From positions 39,883,538 to 39,947,537 of the forward strand of contig OW386289.2 in NCBI GenBank assembly GCA_936432065.2: 64,000 nt of DNA. The letters run 5' to 3'. Position 1 is the stretch's first letter. Each line of letters begins with the position of its first letter. Shown one piece after another: positions 1-12,481 of the stretch. A model generated the notes under the pieces. That model did not search any database. It worked only from the letters and a program-made list of their open reading frames with translations, and was not told where the DNA came from. The DNA comes from Rutpela maculata. Taxonomy: Eukaryota > Arthropoda > Insecta > Coleoptera > Cerambycidae. The position numbers and the translations under genes are program-made.

Positions 1-359
1 TTTTTTAACTATAAAACGGATCAAATGGAAAAAGTATATATTTTTTGTTCAGAACGTACTTATATTAGTTTTATTTGGTTTTGAAACATTATTCTTGTTT
101 TAAATAATACAAAAATTATATAATTGAATGCAAATAATCAATATACAAAACATTCTATTACAAGCTAAAAAAATCAACTCAGATATTTTTCTTTAAAGTA
201 CCTATTTTAGCATCTAAGTTTTTTATTAAATGTTAAATCAATTGTCTTCTTTTTTGTACTTGTTAAACAGAGTTGGCCTAAGAAAATTAATATCAAAATA
301 CAAATATAAAGTTTTATAATTTTTGTAAAGGAAATAATTAAAAGATTTTATAAGTGAAG

Positions 360-487
360 AATGAAAATCCAGGTTTTCCAGGATTCTAGAGGATTTTACT
401 GTAATTCCCTGACTTCCAGGGTCACTTTTTGTATTCCCTGACTTTTCCAGATTTCCTGATTTTTCCAAGTTGGTGGGAACCCTGAAG
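360..487. repeat. Short internally repetitive block
   Basis: The phrase ttccctgactt(ttcc) recurs, interleaved with variants of ccaggttttcc. This looks like transposon sequence of unknown class. The minus-strand open frame across it follows the repeat and shows no domain. Confidence 0.35.
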
Positions 488-735
488 AAGTAATCTGACA
501 ATTCTGACTTCGGATTCGGTTTCAGAGGGTCAAAATATATAAGGACACGCTGGCATGATCCGCAGGCCAGACCACTTTTTTTTTTGGGAGTTTTTTTGAG
601 GTTGGAGATGAAAAAAGAAGCAATCTGACAATTTTGACTTCGGATTCGGTTTCAGCGGGTCCAAATATATAAGGATGCACTGGTCTGGTCCGCAGGCCAC
701 ACCACTTTTTTTTGTGTGGCTGTGTATTTAACGTC
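488..735. repeat. Tandem repeat, two ~130-bp units, transposon-subterminal type
   Basis: Two units share cggattcggtttcag at 511 and 641, a period of 130 bp. Each runs from a gaag(t/c)aatctgaca start through a (c/t)aaatatataagga block to a ccgcaggcca block and a T-run. The second unit ends in gtgtggctgtgta, which resembles the terminal motif of the inverted-repeat element at 20.5-22.8 kb. A third degenerate unit may follow at 770-870. Confidence 0.6.
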
Positions 736-874
736 TTGACACATAGCGTAACCATATAAGAAAAAAGCACTTTTTTGAAATACTTGAAAAATTCATAAGT
801 AAGGCCAAAATTGAGGTCATATTCAATTTCAGCGAGCCGAAATAAATGGGAATATTGTATTTCCATTTAGTTTA

Positions 875-2505
875 GTTCGCTGAGCATGACTTTTTTCCAT
901 TTTTAGGCCGGTGCAGTTTATGCACTTAAGCGGCTTCGCAAACTAATATCTTAGAAATGGCTCAATTTTGGGGATTACGGCTATTGACTTTTTTGTTTGC
1001 AAGACCAAGTACAATAACTTCGTACACTTTACAAACTTGGGCGTATTGGGCCCAAAGTCCCATAAGACTTTGGCACCCTTCTTTATAAAATTGTAACGAA
1101 TGTGTTATAAAGATTTATGGTATATTTGTGTGTTGATATTTGTCAGATGAATTGCTGCATTGCATTGATATTCCTCTTTTTCTCGCTGTCCGTTCCCAGT
1201 GTACTTAGTCCTTGCCTAATTCGTTCATGATCCTCTTAATTGTTGTTATTCACATTGTCTCCTTATTTCTTAGTTTGTTGCTGTTCAATATTAGCTCTTT
1301 CTTCAGTAGATTTGTGTCTTGTTTGCGCATGTACTTCATTGCATACGCTTATCATTTTTGTTAGTGTCTTCGACATTAATAGGAATTAATGTCGACTTTT
1401 CCTACCCTTTCTTTGGTTCCATTATTTTCATGAATAGAGGGACTGCAGCCCTTTCAGCTCTACTCAGATTTAATCTATCGACTTTTATCATTATTGGCAA
1501 TATTATTTTTCAGTTCATTGATACCCAGGCTAGTTCTCTGTTAATTATTTTTATAATATCGGTACTTCTGAAATTCTTCCCCATACATTAGGGAACTCTT
1601 CCAGGTATTAGTTATTGCTCTGCTATTTGCTTTACGTCTTTCTTCGTTTATAAATATTTTCAGTGGAAAGAAATAAATATTATTATCACACTCAGTTAAA
1701 TAAGTGTCCCATTATTTTTTCAGAGTGTGAAAATGCAGTTCGATATCATTGAAAGTTTCTCAAACCAAAATAGAGAATAGAAAACTTAGTAGATTATCAT
1801 ACAACTCAACTGAAAACATGTTACCCTGTATATCAAGTGATAAGTAAGCATAATTAGAGAGCAACAACAAATTTAGCTAATATTTTTCTGTGAAATTCCA
1901 TTAAAGTGAGACATCTATGTCGCTATGGAATTGGGCCAATGCGCTAGAGGACAACCTTAATTTAATTGTCATTGTTATTGTAAGTCGGCAGCTACATTTA
2001 TACAGGTCGTCTTACCGTTACCACATCAATTACTATATCAAAAATTTCGTTATCTGGAATATCCATAATAATCAAGTTGATTATAATAAAGAATCATCAT
2101 TAAACAAACACAAATTTAAATGCAAATAATAATACATACCCATTTTAAACTCTTGTTTTATAGAATAATTAAGATTCCGATAGACATTCTTCAGCCTATT
2201 ATAAATTATCTAAACGAAAAATCTACATACAAAGACTTACCGCAAGATACATTAGCATTTAGTCCTACTAACAGTAATGCATCCATTTTGAAATTTAATA
2301 AAGAGTAAGTTTCTAAATAGCGTCTACAAGGTGCTTTAGTAAAAGGTATCTGCCCCAAGTCAAAAAGCATTTTACTTTTATGCATTTTTAAATGTTTACG
2401 GTCCTTATTAAAATTAGACAGTAAATTACCGATAGATAAACCGATAAGATTATTTTACTGCATGAGCAAGCTCACCGTTAGTTATACGTAGATCTATACA
2501 GGGTG
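875..2505. other. AT-rich sequence without recognisable gene
   Basis: I see only short open frames with no domain signature, no splice-supported exon and no strong repeat. Probably intronic or intergenic. Confidence 0.5.
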
Positions 2506-2508
2506 ATT

Positions 2509-3986
2509 CAATAGTGTCACGACAAACTTCGATAGGTGAGTCCTCTAGGCAAAAGAACCAAGAAAAAACAAGAAAAACATTTTTTCCTAATCACTCACTC
2601 TACGCTTTGAAAGTATAACATAAAAGAGACTTTTTAAATGATTACTCAGTAATAGTTGAAACTACCGATTTCAAACTTGGCAGGGAAAAGTATTTTCATG
2701 GTAGCTACGTACACAAAAAGTTTAATAAAAAAATAATTAGTGGCGCCGCAGTTACGGCAGGTTGGGTTGAATGTTACAACGGTTATTTAAATTTTACTCG
2801 TGAATGGTACGATGTACGAAAAAACAAAAAGGAGACAAAAGTTTTACTTAAAGATGATGTATTTAAATCAACAATACAAAAATCCGTGCAGTCGCTAATA
2901 ACCTTTTTATGTAAGATTCTATCACCCCAACTCGTTCTTATTCCAACGCTACTGGTTAGTTTGTGATGAAACTTTCGTGTCCATATATATGTCCTCGAAT
3001 CCTCTCAGGAGCATAGGGCATCAACAAATGTCCTCCAATTGGTTCTATTCTGAGCGATCTGTTTTTCCCGTTTCCATGTTTTTCCAACTTGTTCCAGTTC
3101 CCCCCATGAGAGTTCTCTGCCACGTCATCTTTGGCCTTCCTATTCTTCTGCTGCCTGTACGTTCCATTCCAAGGCCCTATTATAGTTAGAATTCTATGAA
3201 TTTCCACACATTGTGTAGCACTACAAAGGCTTGCCTGACTTTTTTTATGCGTCTGTTTATATCATCTTCGGTACCTCCTGCTTTTGTTACTATGCTGCCT
3301 AGACAGGTAAACTCGTTAGCGTCTTCGATACTGTGATTACTTATAGTAAGAAGTGTTCGGTTTTCTGTACACATTCTTATTTACTTAATTTCCCTGATGT
3401 TAATTTTAATCTTGTAAATAGTTCTCCACCTTATGCCATGTTGCCCTGTGGTGGCTCTTCTCATGACCTCATCTGGCATTACGTTAAAATAAAAGGAGAT
3501 AATGTTGCACCTTCTTTTTTATTGTTAATGGCTGGCCTTGTATTCCACAAAGGGACACTGTACTTTGTGTATTTTTGTACAGTTCTTCTACAGGTGATCC
3601 CACTTCTGTTGAGAGTTAAAGATTTTAGGAATGTTTGTTATCTCTTTTCACAGGACCATTCGGATATTCCACTTTTTCTCCTTTATAAATTATAAGTTAA
3701 ACTTATGACTTGTGCTTTGCTGGAGCTGACTCTTCTTAGGTACTGCCAATCTTAGTTTTAAAGCTCCTACCAGTAAATGTTCGTAAATACAATGAAAACA
3801 TTTTTCCACGCCAAGTTTGAAATCGGTACTTTCAACAGTCACCGAGAAATTATTTAAAAAGCCAGTTTAATGCTATACTTTCAAAGCATCGCAGAGCGAT
3901 TAAGAAGCAGTTTTAGGAAGAAAATTTATTTTTGTATTTTTTTTATAAGAGCAGTCACCCCTCGAAGTTTGTCAATACATCATTGA
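2509..3986. mobile_element. Foldback element with ~190-bp inverted arms
   Basis: The left arm (about 2509-2705) and right arm (about 3783-3986) are inverted copies. Shared words include gacaaacttcga, ctttgaaagtata and accgatttcaaacttggc. Similarity is roughly three quarters to four fifths by eye. The interior contains a decayed LINE fragment on the minus strand. An acagggtga motif just outside the left arm (2498-2506) is not mirrored on the right. Confidence 0.7.
2957..3700 (-). pseudogene. Non-LTR retrotransposon reverse transcriptase C-terminal relic
   Basis: Read on the minus strand, the order is as follows. First comes a frame-broken GATLSPF...FNVMPDEVMRRATTG stretch, as in RT motifs downstream of the catalytic box. 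Then there is a deletion that removes the YADD-type segment. Next is an open frame (3374-3186) with ANEFTCLGSIVTKAGGTEDD and INRRIKKVRQAF, the classic 'YLGS..T..GG...DI..RI..AR' block of insect non-LTR elements. Last is a segment (3207-2956) matching the usual C-terminal arginine/tryptophan-rich tail. A second deletion of about 70 residues separates the last two parts. It is non-functional, and the clade (CR1/RTE/Jockey-like) is not resolved. It lies inside the foldback arms at 2.5-4.0 kb. Confidence 0.75.
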
Positions 3987-6249
3987 CACATCAACTATGG
4001 AGTAATAAAAACTTATTAGATGTCTAACGCATACATTTTGGTGTTTTCAGCCTTTACTAAAAGAAGAAAAGAAATAAATCAGATTTTTTTCATCACCTTA
4101 GCAAGTAGTGGAGAAAATCGGAACCGTAGTCAGACCGCATAATTTGATTTACGAGTACTTTACCATGACATAAATAATACAGCTTCGTTTCTCTCTGAAA
4201 GTCCCAAGTAACCGTATGCAGGAGAGGGACACACACCCAATATCTGAATATACAAGGATTAATTTCTTTTTCCGAAAAAATTCTAGTGTCTCGACAGGGA
4301 ATCGGTCCTGGATCTTCGGAGTGAAAGCCAATTCTGCTTCTTTCTCAACCTCCCAGTCATAAAATATACGTACTATATATACTTTGACAACAACAACTCA
4401 AACATTTGGCGTTGAGTAATTCTAACTCCAAGGATATTTTGATGATTTTTTTTTAGTTAAAAATGATGCACCGAAGCAGTCTGAATATTAACGACCTAAT
4501 TCTTAATGTAAATGTCAAATATACTCCATGTATATAGTTTTGAAGCTTTCAACTGTCTTCATTCTTTTTGGTGCCTCTTAAGGATGAGGTAGAATTTATA
4601 TTATTATAACGTGAAAATCAGAATGTGCACCATTGTTTGCGAAACAATAATAAAACGTATTCGAAATTATCGCAGAACTTTCTAAATTTTTCAGGGGATT
4701 TTTCTTTACACATTCTCGAGTCACCCTAGATGGTGTACGTCTTCGTGTGCCTTCTGGTGGAACTTTATATACTTCAGTTTTTATGTAATCACAGAGAAAA
4801 AAACTAATATGCGTTAAATGCAGAGATCTTGAAGGACATTCTTCAGCACTTTTGTCATAATCCATTACTCATAAAAAATTTGCATGCATCATTCTGCATT
4901 TTTAGTTAAATGCTGATATCTTCTCTGATTATGAACACACATTTTATTTTTTTCGAAGATTACATCTATGTATTTAGTTTTGTTCCGGTAAATTTCCCCT
5001 GAATTTGAAAAATAATTTTAAGACAGTATCTTTCATAATATTTTGAGACGTCGTTTACCAAAGTCGACCAAAAAATTTCAAAAATAAAATATATTCAAAA
5101 TCAACTAATTTCTTCACCATTTTTTCTAACAATCGAATTATTTTAAATTTATCTTTCATAAACATTTTTATCTTTAATGATTTCAAAATCCAACCAGTAG
5201 ATGAACATTTCATTTCGAGTTTTGGGAAATATTTGAAATGGTCTTAACATATATGTTGTAGTTTAAAATGATAAATGTAAACTTGAGTTTGCATATTAAC
5301 TATTTTCTATAATAAATTCTATGACATGAGCATATAAAGTAACATTTTGATATTCATATGCTAGGTAGTCCATTCCTTTAAGAATTACTAACATTTAAAA
5401 CAAGCATATTTAAAATATATTCATAAAGAAATTTTTTTTAATAATCAAATATAGGTAGATCTAGAACTCTGAACCGTGCCGTCCAAATTTCTTTATCTTG
5501 AAATCTTAAATTGTATGAGATATTTTGATCACCAAATATTTTCTTTTGCTACCGAAAATAATATTTAGGTATCAAGATTTTAGCCTAAAATTATATTCAT
5601 AATTCATATGTAAAACATGGATTTGAATATATTTAAGCAAAATATGTAATTTTGCAATGAAAAATTATATTTGTGCATCAAATTGGTTTTGAAACTTTGA
5701 CCTTGAATATCTCGAAAAAGGGGGGGCGGTTTGGTAAAAAACAAAAAAAGCAACTTGTAGATAATTTAATTCTCTACAACTTTTACATTGACCTCATTGG
5801 CATCCGATGCCTAGGATGCGAGATATTTGCAAAAAACTTTGACCTTTAATATCTTGGGTAGCCATGTTGGGATTTTTGTGATTTTTGTTGATTTGGGTTT
5901 GGGACACCTCAAAGAACATCTGTGCAAAAATCGATTTTTACTAATTTTGTCCAGGTCAAATGCTAATTTCCGTGGGCTAATGGCATTTGCTTAAAAAACG
6001 CTGACAATCATTAATTAGGCTTTCAAATACTTTTTTGGTTATTTCTATAGCATAAAAAAACAAAAAAGTTATGACAGGGACAGGTACTTTTCCTAATTTT
6101 TTAAATAAAAACGTCGCCATTTTAGACCGTAAAGGGATTTTAGAAAAAAACGTAACATTTTTGCCTCTGCAAATATCTCAGTAAATATTAGTTTTAGCGA
6201 AAACATGGGGGACATCAAAAATAAAGCTTATAAACTGAGAGTGGATTTG

Positions 6250-6250
<1 letters not shown>
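3987..6250. other. AT-rich sequence without recognisable gene
   Basis: No convincing exon is visible. From about 5690 to 6190 the phrase gacctt(g/t)aatatct recurs (about 5701 and 5842) with related wording, suggesting an old unclassified repeat. Confidence 0.45.

Positions 6251-6252
<2 letters not shown>

Positions 6253-6302
<50 letters not shown>
6253..6302. repeat. (TA)n microsatellite
   Basis: An uninterrupted TA dinucleotide run of about 50 bp. The tyrosine/isoleucine open frames across it are artefacts. Confidence 0.95.
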
Positions 6303-6304
<2 letters not shown>

Positions 6305-8119
6305 GCGTAAAATCACTAAGTGGCACCGAAAACTAAATTGACGTTCCCGCACCCAATATTTTCCGCATTTAATGTGAGCAAGTGGCTCCCTATATATTCC
6401 CGATATGTATATGCGTTTTGGCACCGTATATATGGTGAAGGCACTTTTTCTTTAGATACTCACTGTGTTGTTAATACATTTAGGATTGCTAACGCGCTCT
6501 GTAAAAATAGGCCATTGTGTTGCTTGTCTTTTTGAAACGTATCACAGACGTGCGATATCCGTGGTGTAATTGCAGAAATAGAGGAAATAAGATGAGAAAT
6601 AATTCTCAAAGAATGAACTAAAAATTGTTATTGATGTTGACTCATCATATTCTATATTTTGTTTCAATTGGGGTTTAAAAAATTATTTGAAAAAAAGACA
6701 AGTAGATGAGGTTGATTAAAAAAGAAACAAATTAATTATTTATTATTCAGTGGTGATGAATCACTTATGAAAACATTTAGAATATCAATTTTAGTAATTG
6801 TAAAATACAGTGTGTATTTGTGTATATGACATACCAATAGTAACTGACATTTATTATTGACAGTCCGGCTAATTTCAAAGCATGTCGTACAAAAATAATA
6901 TAATAATCGTTTCCCTCAAAAATTCTTAAAATCACAAAAATGTATATTACAAAACAATAAGCGAGTAAAATATTAATTTCATATAATAAAAATGTCAATT
7001 TATTTACAATCTTTTGATTCTAAATATTATATTATGAAATAGTGTAATAGGTAGTATGATTTAAAAATATAATTTATTACCTTATTTTGTATGAACTGTT
7101 ACATACGGTAACGTTGGATCTCAACGTTAATATATTTTGTTGAATTTGTACAATTGCTTTAAGGGTGGCGGTCTGGCTTAAAAAAATGATTTCGTAATTC
7201 AACAAGTTCTCCTACGAACCGATTGAAAAATATTTTGACAGGCTTTTAGAAAATACTTGATAGAATGATACTGGGATACTGAAGTCAACAAAAAAAATAT
7301 TTTTTTTAAAAGGGATAAGTGCCGTTATAAATAAATGTTTATATATTATCTTAAACTAGTTACGGTTCAAATGGTCGGTGCATCAAAGTTTTGTCAATTT
7401 TCAGTTCATAGACTTATATTATTAACAGGCACTCACATCGAATCATGGGCCTCGGCCCACCCCTGTTTTTATAAGTACACTACCTGTACCCAAATGTTAA
7501 TTAGTTTAATATTATTGCATTGCGTTTCCTAGTCTATTCGGACCTCTAAGTGGTCGGGCGCTGGTACCACGGTACCTACTGGACCTACACCCCCCCCCCC
7601 CCCCCCTCCCTTGTTGGGGCCCTGATTATAAAGTATAGTTTAAAGTGAGAAATAATGTAAACAACAATTTGTAGATAGGCCAGACTCCTCCTGCCTGAAA
7701 GAACACAATACAGACAGATACTACAATTTTATTACATTATCAGATGAAGCTCCTTCAGGGATGACAATGGCTATGCATTGTCATTATAATATACGTATGG
7801 CAATGCGGCAATATAGGTAGAGTAATTGTAGGAATACAGGAAATAGTCAAGTAAAATTCTGAAAAAGTAAGCTAAATAATTGTATGTGATGTTGACACTC
7901 ATTGTATATGTCACGGGAATGTTAATACCTTTCAGTTGAAAAACTCTGAAAAAAATGTAATTAACAAAGATTAGGCACTTCTCAGTAGGGAGCGATTCAT
8001 AACAAACAGGTTATGTTAACGAAAGTAGTTACGAAAGTATAGGCAACGTTTAGATTACCTTAATTATTTTTCAAAAATGAGGCCTCAAGTTTTTACCTTT
8101 TTACATATTTTACATATTT
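6303..8119. other. AT-rich sequence; poly-C tract at about 7590-7607
   Basis: No gene is recognised. A homopolymer C run sits in a short GC-richer patch (7550-7625). The 6310-6445 stretch has words such as ttggcaccgtatatat that resemble the block next to the second (TA)n tract at 24.7-24.8 kb. Confidence 0.5.
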
Positions 8120-8370
8120 ACAATTGATTATTTTTATTTATTTGCTTTTATCATGATCAGAGAATATTATTTAGGTATTATGCAAATCACAACTTACACA
8201 CTTTCTTATTTATTATGAAAATACCTACTTTCTGTATATTGTTGCCCTAATCTGGGCACGCTAATATACTAATAATTCAATACTTCCTCAGTATTAGCTA
8301 GAAGATAGTTATTTTGATTGGTTCTCCAATAATGAGTGTTTGAAGTATTTACCAACTAGTATATTAGCAT
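8120..8370 (-). repeat. Fragment of the hammerhead-ribozyme repeat family
   Basis: It matches the arm of the 28.3-30.0 kb element, including ttatcatgat, ttgccctaatctgggcacgc and tattagctagaag. At about 8271 the orientation switches abruptly: part of one arm is joined head-to-head to a shorter inverted piece ending ctagtatattagc. The ribozyme segment itself is absent. Confidence 0.75.
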
Positions 8371-9350
8371 ATTTACATATTTGTTAACGATAACTGTTAA
8401 TATGAAGGTCAAATTTTAATAAGTGTAGAAATTTTATTGCCATGTCGATAGTGAAAAATTGCATTCATTAATACAGCGAGAAACTTTTATCTTTCTAGAT
8501 AAAGGATGGAGACAAGTTTTTATCGTGGAACTTCTATGGGCGCGTTAGGCATTTTTGAGTAGGAAGTAAAGTACTATAAAATGTTTTTGGTTGCTTGAAG
8601 TAGAGATCTTACTTCTACTGTGTGGTCATCGGCACACATTTTTTTTTTGGGTTACTTCCAATTTAACCGAAGTTTGCAACTTTTTTATATTTAATGGTAA
8701 CTTTCTTTCGTAATCCGAAGTTCAATTTTCTTTATACTCCTTTTTTCAAATTTAAGAATGGCTGAGTAAAAATAGAATTTAACATCTCAGTAGAAAGAAT
8801 GCCATGGAAAAAATATATAAGCTGCAACATTTTAACAAGCTTACCATGGAGTGTACAAAAAACATAAAACTACCTTCTTCAATTCAATATGTCAATTTTA
8901 AACTTATATAAAAATTAAAATTTTCAAAAATTATTGAAAATAAGTCTTTTTAAACATTTTTTTTTTATCGGTATATTTTGCTTATTTAAAGTACGCCCCA
9001 GAGTGTTTAAATCCAAGTTTTAAAAACGCGCGTGTTTTAAAGTTACCATGGCAACATCAAAGGTAAGCAAGTACAACTCGTTCATCTGTATCTGTTACCT
9101 TTTGCTCTTCCATCCATTTGATGAACTTGTATTCTTTTTTATAAGCGTCTTCCGATTTTTGCGGTATTAACCTGCCTTTCTATTTAAGTAATCAATGTTA
9201 GAACTCATTTTAAAGCAATATACAATCAGTGACAACTGTAGTGACAATAATTAATCCTATGTGACAGATTGCAAATTAATTTTTGTTTTCTCATTTTCAT
9301 GACACTGACAGGTATCCTGATGTCACATCACGAATTTTACCATTTTATGC
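8371..9350. other. AT-rich sequence without recognisable gene
   Basis: No supported exon. A patch near 8618-8655 (tgtgtggtcatcggcacacattt) resembles the terminal motifs of the 20.5-22.8 kb element family. Confidence 0.4.
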
Positions 9351-9355
9351 CTGCA

Positions 9356-9467
9356 GTACACTCTCGCCGAGACCGCTCGGCGAATGTCTCGGCGAGACAT
9401 TTACCAAGGGACCAGGAAGCACGAGGGCGATGTGTACACTCTCGCCGAGACCGCTCGGCGAATGTCT
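9356..9467. repeat. GC-rich island with two identical 34-bp direct repeats
   Basis: Copies at 9356-9389 and 9434-9467 are identical by eye. They begin gtacactctcgccgag and end ggcgaatgtct, and each contains the internal palindrome-like ccgagaccgctcgg. The preceding tgcctgcagtacactctcg word also occurs, inverted, at the right edge of the GC-rich hairpin at 12.1-12.3 kb, so the two islands are related. Confidence 0.8.
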
Positions 9468-9504
9468 GTTTTTAGTAATGTGAATGAAAGACATGGATAT
9501 TTTT

Positions 9505-9775
9505 ACAATTAATTAATTTTATTTATTTGCTTTTATCATGATTGGAAAATATTATTTAGGTATTAAGCAAATCACAACTTACACACTTTTTTATTTATTA
9601 CGAAATTACCTACTTTCTGTATATTGTTGCCCTAATCTGGGCACGCTAATATACTAATTAGGTAAATATTTAAAAACACTCATTATTGGAGAATCAATCA
9701 AAACAATTACTCTTTTAGCTAATACTGACGAAGTATTGAATTACATGACATGATTCCTAGCATTTTAAAGAAAAA
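9505..9775 (-). repeat. Fragment of the hammerhead-ribozyme repeat family
   Basis: It runs from acaattaattaatttt through ttatcatgattgg, ttgccctaatctgggcacgc, actcattattggagaa and ctaatactgacgaagtattg to the cattttaaag end. It equals one repeat unit of the 28.3-30.0 kb element but lacks the ribozyme segment. Confidence 0.8.
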
Positions 9776-12009
9776 AATAATGTTGAAAACAATATTTTCT
9801 AATAACGACATGGACGTTGCTGAAATTGCCGCTGCTGCAGCTTATTGTGCGTTTACATATTTTAATTATGTGCATATATACAAAAAATATAAAATTGAAA
9901 ATCATTGGAAACCAAGAAGATGGTGGATGAAAACAATTCATCGAAATAGTGAGTGTTGAAAATTTAAATGTGATTTTAATTATTATTATTTACCTCACTA
10001 TATAACAATGAAACATGCCTGAATTAATAAAGGGTGTAGCCGGTTAAGCATATGAAAAATGCCCATAAAGGAAATTACATGAAATGGACATCAAAATATT
10101 CCCTTGACTATAAAAAAATATTTGTTACAATATTATTCCAGAAATCCAAATCGATAAAATTCTCAGAATATGTTAGTTATGAGGTAATCTTTGCAGAACG
10201 GCAATCAACCCCCTCATCTGTAGCCTAATAACCCAGCCAGACCATATTTTTAAATAAAATTAATAAATTAATAAGCAAATTAGCCTTATAAATGCTTCTA
10301 AACTATGTATGATGTTTTAGGGCACCAGATTTTAGGTTTCTCAGGTTAAGTTTACTTAATTTTGAAATAAAAGTCACTTTTCACGAGAGAAAATAAAATA
10401 AGTTTTTATTTTTGTTCACGTTCTCACAATACTTGATTTTTGTTGAATAGAACTTAATTAGAGCGATTAGTTAATTAGTACGATTAATAAGAGTAAAAAT
10501 TTGCCTTTGCGTTTTGTCGCGTTTCGACGTAATATTTTTTTCTGAATTCATCTGGAAGATCTTTATGGTCGATAATTTTCAAATTTTTTCGTCAATTAGG
10601 TAAGTTGCAACAAATTTTTAATTAACAATTGCCCTTTTTGCAAAAATTCAGCTCCCCCAGACAAGAGCAATGTAACGGTCATTTTTATTTCCAGGCATAA
10701 AAGCCCTTAAATTACATTATTTCGTATTTTCCGTACATAAATTACCTATTTTGTTACCTCTTAAAAAATAAATTATCGCCGCTACTGTAAGGTTCTAGAA
10801 GGTAACGTAACCGTCGCCTAGTTCTCGGCTTTACTGGTAAACATTTGAAAATAATGCCTTTCCTCCAATGAGAAACCATAGTTTAAATTCGCGGGTTTAA
10901 GGAGTAGAGGTATTTCGACTACTAGTGGGGGAAGAGATAAATACCGAACCAAGCGGCAGACATTTTGATTTTGGACGTGAAATTCGTAAGATGAATAATC
11001 GTCCTAGTGTTAGAGGGTTGAGTCTTTATAAACCCTGATTTTATTACCTATCTTTATGATTTGTTTAGTACAATTAACCATTTCTCGTTAATGGGAGTTT
11101 ATTAAATGGTTATGTTTGTTTTTTTAAGAGTGTAATCTAAAAATATTCTTTTGTGTGTACAATTGTACGTAAAAATAGTGTTTTAATGCTGTTCTGAGTC
11201 TACTTACACTGTAGTGCTCAATTCTGGAGGTGTACGGTGTTTAGAGGAAAGTGCATTCCATTTGACAGGCAACTTCAATGTAGTAATCAAACTATTCTAT
11301 ATTTCAAAGGCAATCATCGCAAAAACTAACTCTTAAGTGCTAAGTGCGGCATTTCGAGATCGCGAGTGCCTAGTCCCGTTTAAAAAGACGGATAATGAAA
11401 TTTCTCATTTAATAGTTATAACACATTTTCTATGTTTCGTACCTTTTGTTTTTATATGTGCCTTGTAGCATGAAATGCTACATTTCATTTGTTATGTTAT
11501 TTAACTTTAGTTACATATAGAGATTTGTTTTGATACCTATAAAAATTACAATTTGTTTATTAGTATGATGTCATTTTACCTTTCTACTTGAGGACAAATC
11601 GTTGGCCAACTATTCATATATATTAATAATTTAGTTATCTATATATTTTGCAATATTATTTTGTGTATTGTGGCCTTTTGCCGACAAGAGTTTCTTTTTA
11701 TGGTACCGTATCTGTGATTTATTGTGAGTACCTATTTTATAAATGTCTGTCTCTCTGTACAATTTTTTTGCTCTGTTTGATTTTTGTGATCATACTCCAA
11801 GCACAAATTTTATTTGCTCACCCCTGCTTTGTCAATTGCTCTACCATGTCTTTTCGCTTCATAATAAATTTGTTATTGTTAATCAGATGTTTTATTTCAA
11901 CAGCCATAAAAATATAGTTTTTTAAAGATAGCCGGGCTTTGCTATTTGACATTTTTTTAAAGATTTATAATTTGCCCTCAAGAAAATAACTAACGTTATA
12001 GCAAGTGAG
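9776..12009. other. AT-rich sequence; slightly GC-richer patch at 10.77-11.02 kb
   Basis: No exon can be supported. The patch at 10770-11020 carries ggttctagaagg (a TTCnnGAA pair, minimal heat-shock-element half pattern) and ctccaatgag. This could be a promoter-like or transposon sequence, but nothing downstream confirms a gene. Confidence 0.4.
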
Positions 12010-12292
12010 AATATACTAGGTGCCCTCGGCCTCGCGGCTTGTGTTCCCTTTGACTCGTGGCCAAAAAACCGACACAAATCGGAGTGTTAACGAGGCGTTG
12101 CGAGGCGAAGCGAGGGCGCACGGGGCGATGCGAGCGTAGCAAGTACACTCTCGCCGAGGCGTTGCGAGGGCAGGCGAGTGCATTAACGAGACAAAGCGAG
12201 GGCACACGGGGCGATGCGGGAGCAGCCAGTACACTCTCGCGCTCGCCTGCCCTCGCAACGCCTCGGCGAGAGTGTACTGCAGGCATTACATT
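12010..12292. mobile_element. GC-rich foldback island with perfect 37-bp inverted repeat
   Basis: Arms at 12142-12178 and 12242-12278 are perfect reverse complements (outer end agtacactctcgccgag), separated by 63 bp. Internal words gaggcgttgcgagg, gcacggggcgatgcg and gagggca recur. Composition differs sharply from the surroundings. Long open frames on both strands come from the absence of AT-rich stop codons and should not be read as genes. Confidence 0.8.
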
Positions 12293-12381
12293 CTTAATTC
12301 TTATTTCCATTTTTTGTAGTAATAATACCAGTATTTATGATTTCAAAGTGTACCAATAAAAAAAAATAGCGTAAAATATTC

Positions 12382-12481
12382 GTGGATAACTGGTCTTTAA
12401 AACACTTGCTCTATTTCGAGCACTCCGGCTGCGCCGTCGTGCTCGAAAAATCGCGCGTATTTTAAAGACCTTAATATCCAC
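12382..12481. repeat. 100-bp imperfect hairpin
   Basis: The arms pair as gtggata/tatccac, ggtctttaaaa/ttttaaagacc and tcgagcac/gtgctcga around a GC-rich loop (tccggctgcgccgtc). This resembles a small foldback MITE. Confidence 0.65.

Noticed and set aside
10984..11030. Short frame MNNRPSVRGLSLYKP after a promoter-like patch
   Set aside because: Fifteen codons, no splice donor, and no supporting homology.
12016..12359. Overlapping 80-104-codon open frames on both strands
   Set aside because: They lie in a GC-rich inverted repeat where stop codons are rare; the translations are low-complexity and have no domain.
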